From JBFJVD01 sp041624375 (GTDB taxonomy: Bacteria; Chloroflexota; Anaerolineae; Anaerolineales; E44-bin32), in assembly GCA_041624375.1 (NCBI GenBank), contig JBFJVD010000059.1, positions 1-13,202 on the forward strand: 13,202 nt of DNA, in the 5' to 3' direction. The notes under the pieces were generated by a model, which did no database searches, was not told where the DNA came from, and saw only the letters and a list, made by a program, of their open reading frames with translations. Positions 7,985 to 13,202 of the stretch are shown here, piece by piece; position 1 is the first letter of the stretch; the number at the start of each line of letters is the position of its first letter. The translations under genes and the position numbers were made by a program.

Positions 7985-9259
7985 ATGACTTCGCGGCATG
8001 TTCACATTGGATTCGTATCCACCCGCTTCGCGGGGACCGACGGCGTGTCGCTCGAGACGGCCAAGTGGGCGGCTGTGCTTGAGGCGATGGGACACGTGTG
8101 TTTCTACTTCGCCGGTGAGCTTGACCGTCCGTCAGAACGCTCTCAGCTTGTCCCAGAAGCCCACTTCGTTCACCCGGAAGTCCAGCGGGTGGGGGACGCG
8201 CTCTTTGGCACCTCGGTTCGTTCGGCGGAGACCGCCCGCAAGGTTGAGCGGCTGAAGGACCATCTCAAGGAGAAGCTGCAACAGTTCATTGCCAACTTCG
8301 ACCTGGAACTGCTCATCATTCAAAACGCGGTTTCCCTTCCGATGAACCTGCCGCTCGGCCTGGCGCTCACCGAGCTGCTGGCGGAGACCGGCCTGCCCGC
8401 GATCGCACACCACCACGATTTCATCTGGGAACGCAAGCGCTTCCTCCACAACGCGGCCGGCGATTATGTGCAGAGCGCCTTTCCGCCCTCGCTGCCATCG
8501 ATCCAGCACGTCGTCATCAATTCGCTTGCGCAGCGCCAGCTGGGCCTGCGGCTGGGCCGGAGCTCGACGCTGGTCCCAAATGTGATGGATTTCGCCACAC
8601 CCCCACCGCCGCCCGATGGCTTCGCCGACGACCTGCGTGCCGAGCTGGGCATCCCTCCCGGGCAGCCGCTGATCCTCCAGCCGACGCGTGTGGTTCCGCG
8701 CAAACGCATTGAGATCGCCATCGGCCTCGCGAGCCGCCTCAGCGAGGATAGCGTGCTGGTCATCTCCCACGCTTCCGGAGACGAGGGGGATGCCTATCTG
8801 CGCTACCTGGAAGCCAGCGCCGAGCTGATGGGGATCCGGATGATCTACATGGCGGAGCGCGTGGACCATATGCGCGGCCAGAGTCCGCAGGGCCAGAAGA
8901 TCTACTCGCTGGCTGATCTCTACCAGCAGGCAGATTTGGTGGTGTACCCCTCGGCGATCGAGGGTTTTGGCAACGCCTTCATTGAAACCATGTATTACCA
9001 GAGACCACTGATCCTGCAGCGTTACGATGTCTACCAGGCCGACATCGAACCCAAGGGCTTCCGCGTGGTTGGATTCGACGAGTTCTTCACCGAGGAGACC
9101 ATCGCCGACGCGCAAGAGCTCCTGCGACATCCCGAGCGGGCGAGGGCGGACCTCGAACACAACTACCAGCTCGGTCGCATGCACTACTCGTATGAGGTCC
9201 TCGAGCGCAAGCTTGCCCGGCTGCTGGATGACAGCTTTGACGGCGGTGCCGTGGGGTAG
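7985..9259 (+). CDS. GT4 family glycosyltransferase
   Basis: A 424-residue retaining GT-B glycosyltransferase. The N-terminal acceptor domain begins HIGFVSTRFAGTDGVSLE with the expected Gly-rich first loop, and has HHHDF at 142-146. The donor domain has QPTRVVPRKR (232-241), providing basic residues for the sugar-nucleotide phosphates, and the E-x7-E motif Glu326...Glu334 in AIEGFGNAFIE. Donor and acceptor are unknown. Its position beside a probable glucosylglycerate phosphorylase makes a sugar-glycerate or related solute product conceivable, for instance a mannosylglucosylglycerate-type enzyme, but this is a guess from context. The frame is open from ATG 7901 inside the end of the GH13 gene. 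The start is placed at 7985 because AGGAG lies 11 bases upstream and the conserved first strand follows at once. No membrane segment. Confidence 0.87.
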   Translation: MTSRHVHIGFVSTRFAGTDGVSLETAKWAAVLEAMGHVCFYFAGELDRPSERSQLVPEAHFVHPEVQRVGDALFGTSVRSAETARKVERLKDHLKEKLQQFIANFDLELLIIQNAVSLPMNLPLGLALTELLAETGLPAIAHHHDFIWERKRFLHNAAGDYVQSAFPPSLPSIQHVVINSLAQRQLGLRLGRSSTLVPNVMDFATPPPPPDGFADDLRAELGIPPGQPLILQPTRVVPRKRIEIAIGLASRLSEDSVLVISHASGDEGDAYLRYLEASAELMGIRMIYMAERVDHMRGQSPQGQKIYSLADLYQQADLVVYPSAIEGFGNAFIETMYYQRPLILQRYDVYQADIEPKGFRVVGFDEFFTEETIADAQELLRHPERARADLEHNYQLGRMHYSYEVLERKLARLLDDSFDGGAVG

Positions 9260-9367
9260 GATAGGGGATGTGAGGCGCCCGGCGCCGATCCGCCTGCGCC
9301 AGAGTGCTGCAACGGACCAGCCCCACACCTGCAAATGCACGCGCGCAGTTCAGGCTGTGAGGGATGT

Positions 9368-10792
9368 ATGGATAGCTTTGAATACGACCTGCTGGTCATC
9401 GGATCCGGGCCCGCCGGCCAGCGAGCCGCCATTCAGGCAGCCAAGATCGGCAAGCGGGTGGCGGTTGCCGAGCGCAAGGCTGTGGTCGGCGGCGTATGCA
9501 TCAACACCGGGACGATCCCAAGTAAGACCTTGCGTGAGGCAGCGCTTTATCTCTCCGGCTACCGCATGCGCGGCCTCTACGGCGCTTCCTACGCGGTAAA
9601 GGAGCGCATCACCATGGACGACTTGCTCTACCGAGTCGATCACGTGATGCGCCACGAGATCGATGTCACCCGGCACCAGCTCATGCGCAATGGGATTGAC
9701 CTCATTTCGGCCGAAGCCTCCTTCGTCGATCCACACACGCTTCGTATGGACTACATCGACGGCAGCGGCCACCGCATGATCACAGCCGCCTACATCATCA
9801 TCGCCACCGGCACCTCGGCTGCTCGCCCGTCGCATGTGCCGTTCGACGAGGAATTGGTCTTCATCAGCGACGACATCCTGCAGGTCAAACGCATCCCCCG
9901 CACGCTGACTGTCATCGGCGGCGGCGTAATCGGCAGCGAGTACGCCAGCATCTTTGCTGCGCTCGGGGTCCGCATCACGTTGATCGATAAGCGCCCGGAT
10001 TTGCTGGACTTCATCGACCGCGAAATTATCGACTCACTCATCCATCAGCTGCGTCAGGAGCGGGTCACCTTCTGGCTCAACGAGGAGGTCGAGTCAATCG
10101 AGCCGGTCAACGGCGGAGACCATCCCCAGGTGGTCGTTCAGATGGCCAGCGGAAAGCGGGTGACGAGCGACGGCGCTCTCTACAGCATCGGCCGCATCGG
10201 GGCGACCAAACGGCTGAACCTGGAGACGCTCCCGATCGTGCCCGACGAGCGCGGCCGATTGAAGGTGAACTCAAGTTTCCAGACGCAAGTGCCGCATATT
10301 TATGCGGTGGGTGACGTGATCGGCTTCCCCAGCCTGGCCTCAACGTCGATGGAACAGGGACGATTGGCGGCTTGTCATGCTTTTCAGATTCCCACCAACA
10401 GCGTCCCGGAGCTGTTCCCATACGGCATCTACACGATCCCGGAGATCTCGACGGTGGGGCGCGATGAAGCTGACCTGACGGCAGCCGGCATCCCCTATGA
10501 GATCGGCAAGGCCCATTACCGCGAGATCGCCCGCGGGCAGATCCTCGGAGATGAGATCGGCCTGCTGAAGCTGATCTTCCACCTCGAAACCAGAGAGCTG
10601 CTCGGCGTTCATATCATCGGCGAAGGGGCGAGCGAGCTGATCCACATCGGACAGGCCGTCCTGGCCTTCAGGGGACGCGTCGACTACTTCATCGACACTG
10701 TCTTCAACTACCCAACGCTCGCCGAATGCTACAAAACGGCCGCCTTCGATGGGCTAAACCGTCTCGGAGCTGGTCGAAAACAAGCCACCTGA
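9368..10792 (+). CDS. sthA: Soluble pyridine nucleotide transhydrogenase
   Basis: A 474-residue FAD flavoprotein of the pyridine nucleotide-disulfide oxidoreductase superfamily that exchanges hydride between NADPH and NAD+ in the cytosol. The FAD-binding GSGPAG is at 12-17, the NAD(P)-binding GGGVIG at 184-189, and the second FAD contact AVGDVIG around 313-319. The redox disulfide of lipoamide dehydrogenase is absent: the motif is Cys44-x4-Thr49 in GGVCINTGTIPSK. The C-terminal His of disulfide reductases is Tyr448 in NYPTLAE. Both substitutions are characteristic of SthA rather than of Lpd or Gor, giving a specific assignment. The frame is open to ATG 9335, but ATG 9368 has GAGGG four bases upstream and gives the standard N-terminus. 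It would balance NADH made by enzymes such as the upstream P5C dehydrogenase, although co-location alone does not prove a link. Confidence 0.92.
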   Translation: MDSFEYDLLVIGSGPAGQRAAIQAAKIGKRVAVAERKAVVGGVCINTGTIPSKTLREAALYLSGYRMRGLYGASYAVKERITMDDLLYRVDHVMRHEIDVTRHQLMRNGIDLISAEASFVDPHTLRMDYIDGSGHRMITAAYIIIATGTSAARPSHVPFDEELVFISDDILQVKRIPRTLTVIGGGVIGSEYASIFAALGVRITLIDKRPDLLDFIDREIIDSLIHQLRQERVTFWLNEEVESIEPVNGGDHPQVVVQMASGKRVTSDGALYSIGRIGATKRLNLETLPIVPDERGRLKVNSSFQTQVPHIYAVGDVIGFPSLASTSMEQGRLAACHAFQIPTNSVPELFPYGIYTIPEISTVGRDEADLTAAGIPYEIGKAHYREIARGQILGDEIGLLKLIFHLETRELLGVHIIGEGASELIHIGQAVLAFRGRVDYFIDTVFNYPTLAECYKTAAFDGLNRLGAGRKQAT

Positions 10793-10808
10793 CCCTGGAG
10801 TGCAGTCC

Positions 10809-11825
10809 ATGCAGGCCCAGACCCCACAGCGATCCCTGATTCAGCGCCTCTTCCGCTCCGCCGATGAAGGTCGCCTGCGGGCGGGTTGGCGGTTGCTGCT
10901 CCACCTTGTGCTGTTTGGTATCAGCTTCCTAATCGTGAGTGCCTTTGCCGGTGTCCTCGTTCTCGTCTTTGGCCTCCCGCTGCCTGCTCCGGGGGAAATC
11001 GATTCGCCCTTCTTTATCCTCATCCCGGCGATCTCCATCACCCTTGCCACCTGGCTCGCCCGCCGCTGGCTGGATCGCCGGAGCTTCGCCTCGTTGGGTC
11101 TGCAGCTCGACAGCCATACCCTCCCGGATCTCCTTTTCGGGATCTTCTTACCCGGCGTATTGCTGGCGCTGGTCTTTCTGGCGTTCTGGCGAATAGGCTG
11201 GCTCACGATCGAAGGGTGGGCCGGGGATGTCGAACCCACCGAAGGATTGCTGGCCACGAGCTTGGGCAGCTCGCTGCTGCTGTGGGTCATCGTCGGGTAC
11301 CAGGAGGAGCTGTTGAGCCGCGGCTACCAGCTTCAAAACCTTGCGGAAGGTTTGGGCCTGCCCTGGGGCGTCGTAGTCTCATCTGGGATCTTCGGCGTGC
11401 TTCACATTCTCAATCCCAACGCGGGCCTGTCCTCCACACTGGGCATCTTCGCTGCAGGAATCTTCCTTGCCTATGCATTCATCCGGACTGACAGGCTGTG
11501 GATGGCGATCGGGTTGCATATCGGCTGGAACTTCTTTTTGGGAACGGTCTTTGGATTTCCAGTCAGCGGGGTCACGCCAGGCTTCCGCCTGATCCGGCAT
11601 ACCGTTGTCGGTCCTGAATGGATCACCGGCGGCGCGTTCGGGCCGGAAGCCGGCTTCGTGGTGCTGCCCACGCTGCTGCTGGGTGCGCTCTGGATCCGTG
11701 CCTTCACCCGCCGCCGCGATGGCTATGTTGCGCCGGCACGCTTCCGCGAGGGGTTCCTCGGTGAGCGCCTGGCTACCTCGGCGCCTACGAGCCAGTCTGA
11801 ACCTGAGGCCAAGAATTCCGCATAA
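10809..11825 (+). CDS. CPBP family intramembrane metalloprotease
   Basis: A 338-residue polytopic membrane protein with the CPBP (Abi/CAAX protease and bacteriocin-processing) motifs. EE at 166-167 with Arg171 sits in YQEELLSRGYQLQN, FxxxH with His199 in FGVLHILNP, and HxxxN with His237/Asn241 in LHIGWNFF. These form the metal-dependent active site within the membrane. Several hydrophobic stretches are evident, for example around 30-56, 68-83, 108-130 and 153-165. Bacterial members act in bacteriocin self-immunity, protein processing or unknown roles; nothing here fixes the substrate. The frame is open from GTG 10800, but ATG 10809 has GGAG eight bases upstream. It follows sthA by 16 bases and is the last gene of the plus-strand run. 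The C-terminal tail is Ser/Glu-rich and hydrophilic. Confidence 0.9.
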   Translation: MQAQTPQRSLIQRLFRSADEGRLRAGWRLLLHLVLFGISFLIVSAFAGVLVLVFGLPLPAPGEIDSPFFILIPAISITLATWLARRWLDRRSFASLGLQLDSHTLPDLLFGIFLPGVLLALVFLAFWRIGWLTIEGWAGDVEPTEGLLATSLGSSLLLWVIVGYQEELLSRGYQLQNLAEGLGLPWGVVVSSGIFGVLHILNPNAGLSSTLGIFAAGIFLAYAFIRTDRLWMAIGLHIGWNFFLGTVFGFPVSGVTPGFRLIRHTVVGPEWITGGAFGPEAGFVVLPTLLLGALWIRAFTRRRDGYVAPARFREGFLGERLATSAPTSQSEPEAKNSA

Positions 11826-12187
11826 CGGCCGACCCGCTGCTAGCTACCCGGCGCAACAGTTGTTTTCCCGTTCGAACGCTCCGGCATTCCCTTGCTTCGA
11901 TTCGATGGGTAACCGACTTCGGGCAATTGTCACCGTCGTATTGAATTGATTAAGCGAAGGGGATCAGGCTGAGCGCGGGTGCGAGTGAAGGGGTCATCGA
12001 ACCAGCACACCTCCGAAGTTTGAAGCACCACCTAACCCGGACCAGAATTCCAAGCCGAACGCAGCCGGGGCATGGGCGAGCGCGATTCAGCTTCCCCTAA
12101 TCCAGGACCGAACATTAATTCATAAAAAGGCAAAGGCAATGTTCGCAGGGAGGAGGTGAGCGTGGCAGCCCTGGAGGAACTGAAGAG
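11826..12187 (+). other. Convergent intergenic region, no gene supported
   Basis: About 360 bases between the CPBP stop and the convergent DUF3179 stop. I see no tRNA, repeat array or protein of credible length. It contains an imperfect candidate hairpin (12109-12145) and, at 12151-12159, AGGAGGTGA, a near-perfect ribosome site, followed by GTG 12162 and only nine codons to TAA at 12189-12191. The mini-ORF is too short to call a gene. Confidence 0.6.
12109..12145. repeat. 8-bp inverted repeat, possible weak terminator
   Basis: CGAACATT at 12109-12116 pairs perfectly with AATGTTCG at 12138-12145 across a 21-base loop. On the minus strand the loop contains a TTTTT run. It lies about 45-80 bases past the DUF3179 stop and could act in 3'-end formation for either convergent gene. 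The long loop and AT-rich stem make it a weak terminator candidate. Confidence 0.25.
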
Positions 12188-13202
12188 CTAAGGCTGTTGT
12201 CCACCGATCCGGGTGTGAGGATAGAAATCCTTCCAGGCAAACCAGAAGAGGATTGTGCCGCGGATCGGCTCGAGGGATTGGCCCGCGAAAGGCCCCTCAA
12301 GGGCTAGCCCGAGACGTGGGTCCCAAAGGCTGCCGGATCCATCATCGCGCAGAAGATCTCCTGAGAATCCGAAGCTGAGGACTTGATCGCCAAGGGATCG
12401 GGAAAAAACTGCAGCAGTGGCCGCATCTGGATCAAAAATGATCAAGAGAGGGATGCCAGAAATGGAATCTTGATGGAGGGGGTTCCGCTCGAGGAATGGC
12501 AATGGATAGGCAGCAGCCTCTTCGCCAATCGAAACCCCGAGCACGAGTTCCTTGGTATCCAGCCGGCCGTCGCGAACCGTCTCACCGATGACGCCTGCCT
12601 GGCTCGAAAAGTAGTAGCTGCGATAAGGATCGTGGGCGCCAGGATAGCCCTTGATCAAGGCAAGCGTGTCTGGGTGTTGCTCGCGCCAGGCCTGCCAGGA
12701 AGTCAGCTTCGAAGCAAAGAATCGCAGCTCCGATCCCTGCATCGGCCCCTCGACAGCAACCCCGAGGATCTGGCTCCAGAGCGAATTGGTCTGGCGATCA
12801 TACATCACGAGGGCGTTGCGAATCAGCTTGCCACTGACACCAAACTCAAGCACCTGACCGTCAACTTCACGGGAATACACGATTCCCGAGTAGCAGAGCG
12901 GTCACCATGTGACCGCGATGGGATGACCACCAACCACGTCATTGACGATCTCATGACTTGAGAGCAGGCCGGTCGGATAGGCACGCGAGTCACCATCGAT
13001 CTCGACGCCAAGGACTTGCTCAGTGGGATCGTACTCTTGATCGGCTTCGGATGCCGATTGGAATTGCGGGTTGTCAATTGATGGGATCGCATCCTTGGGG
13101 AGAAGTGTGACGATCTCATATTCGGCGGCTTCGCCGGAAGGTGACCGAAGAGATACCTGTTGCCCGAAAGCGCCACAGCTGGCCAAGAACATGGAAGCGA
13201 AG
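12188..13202 (-). CDS. DUF3179 lipoprotein, candidate selenoprotein (5' end beyond window)
   Basis: Exported protein of the DUF3179 family, function unknown. Counting from ATG 13192 it has 334 residues, but a lipobox (LASC, Cys6) so close to that ATG means the true start and most of the signal peptide lie beyond the right edge. Two homologous halves are visible, about 58-175 and 215-330, each with LGVxI, an AYP strand, a GxVLxFGxSG-like stretch and SLW. In the first half the family's VTxCPLC motif reads VTW-TGA-PLC: one in-frame TGA at 12902-12904 replaces the first Cys (position 97), and Cys100 is retained. The frame then continues through PLCYSGI and 230 more residues to a TAG at 12188-12190, with no decay. 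A hairpin just after the TGA fits a bacterial SECIS, so I read position 97 as selenocysteine. A nonsense mutation or base error is the alternative. A standard gene caller would split it at 12902 and 12880. Confidence 0.75.
12861..12897 (-). promoter_or_regulatory. Candidate bacterial SECIS hairpin
   Basis: On the minus-strand mRNA, 14 bases after the TGA, CGGGAAU pairs perfectly with AUUCCCG (12888-12882 with 12876-12870), closing a five-base loop CGUGU. Below this, C-G, U-A and G-C type pairs interrupted by three symmetric mismatches (UU, AA, UU) and a G-U wobble can extend the stem to 12897/12861. The loop begins 21 bases after the TGA and has G as its second base, within the general range described for bacterial SECIS elements (apical loop roughly 16-37 bases downstream, G early in a small loop). 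It lies within coding sequence, as bacterial SECIS elements do. Folding was done by eye. Confidence 0.6.
12902..12904 (-). other. In-frame TGA at conserved Cys codon, candidate Sec codon
   Basis: The codon lies between TGG (Trp96) and CCG (Pro98) in the motif normally read as CPLC in DUF3179 proteins. TGA differs from Cys TGC/TGT by one base. TGA terminates several genes here (for example at 3098-3100, 4161-4163 and 7915-7917), so a code in which TGA means Trp is excluded. Confidence 0.6.

Noticed and set aside
9271..9290. GGCGCC-rich palindromic patch before sthA as a terminator or operator
   Set aside because: The palindromes are short, leave almost no loop when paired, and lack a T-tract; such patches are expected in GC-rich DNA.
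8132..9340. 402-codon minus-strand ORF opposite the GT4 gene
   Set aside because: Antisense shadow of a well-supported GT4 frame; no ribosome site or motif.
9368..10792. Dihydrolipoamide dehydrogenase or glutathione/mercuric reductase
   Set aside because: The second redox Cys is Thr49 and the catalytic His position is Tyr448, which is the soluble transhydrogenase pattern.
12902..12904. TGA read as tryptophan (alternative genetic code) or programmed frameshift
   Set aside because: TGA is the stop of several genes here, including inside a four-base ATGA overlap, and the frame on both sides of the TGA is identical, so neither recoding to Trp genome-wide nor a shift is needed.
12383..12961. 192-codon plus-strand ORF across the DUF3179 region
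   Set aside because: It is antisense to a clearly DUF3179-like frame, has no recognisable protein features, and its openness follows from GC-rich codon bias.

Overview
This window looks like chromosomal DNA from a GC-rich, uncultured-type bacterium. The gene mix would fit a Chloroflexota-like lineage: a RocA-type P5C dehydrogenase, an actinobacterial/Chloroflexi-style soluble transhydrogenase, a GH13_18 phosphorylase beside a GT4 enzyme, and a DUF3179 lipoprotein. That placement is an inference; there is no rRNA or other marker here. No phage, transposon, tRNA or CRISPR signal was seen. TGA is the normal stop codon for most genes in the window.

Layout. (1) 43-1280, minus strand: a phosphatase-fold protein (DSP/PTP-like) whose catalytic cysteine is replaced by serine, followed closely by a DUF429 protein. 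(2) 1281-1507: a divergent intergenic region with a plausible promoter in each direction. (3) 1508-11825, plus strand: nine genes in the same direction, mostly close together or overlapping. They are 1-pyrroline-5-carboxylate dehydrogenase, a two-helix small membrane protein, an alpha/beta hydrolase, a DEDDh exonuclease (ATGA overlap), a 442-residue protein with a nucleotidyltransferase-like signature, a glucosylglycerate-phosphorylase-like GH13_18 enzyme, a GT4 glycosyltransferase, a soluble pyridine nucleotide transhydrogenase and a CPBP intramembrane protease. (4) 11826-12187: a non-coding gap of about 360 bp between convergent genes. (5) 12188-13202, minus strand: a DUF3179 lipoprotein that runs off the right edge.

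The most notable point is in region 5. The DUF3179 reading frame is interrupted by a single TGA exactly where the family's conserved CPLC motif has its first cysteine. The same frame continues without a gap for 237 more codons. Fourteen bases after the TGA begins a perfect 7-bp hairpin with a CGUGU loop, at the place and with the form expected of a bacterial SECIS element. The best reading is a selenoprotein with a U-P-L-C redox motif. A simple nonsense mutation or sequencing error remains the alternative.

Functionally, the plus-strand run mixes proline/glutamate catabolism, NAD(P)H balancing and alpha-glucoside (possibly compatible-solute) metabolism with proteins of unknown role. The joint direction suggests shared transcription, but the genes do not form one obvious pathway.
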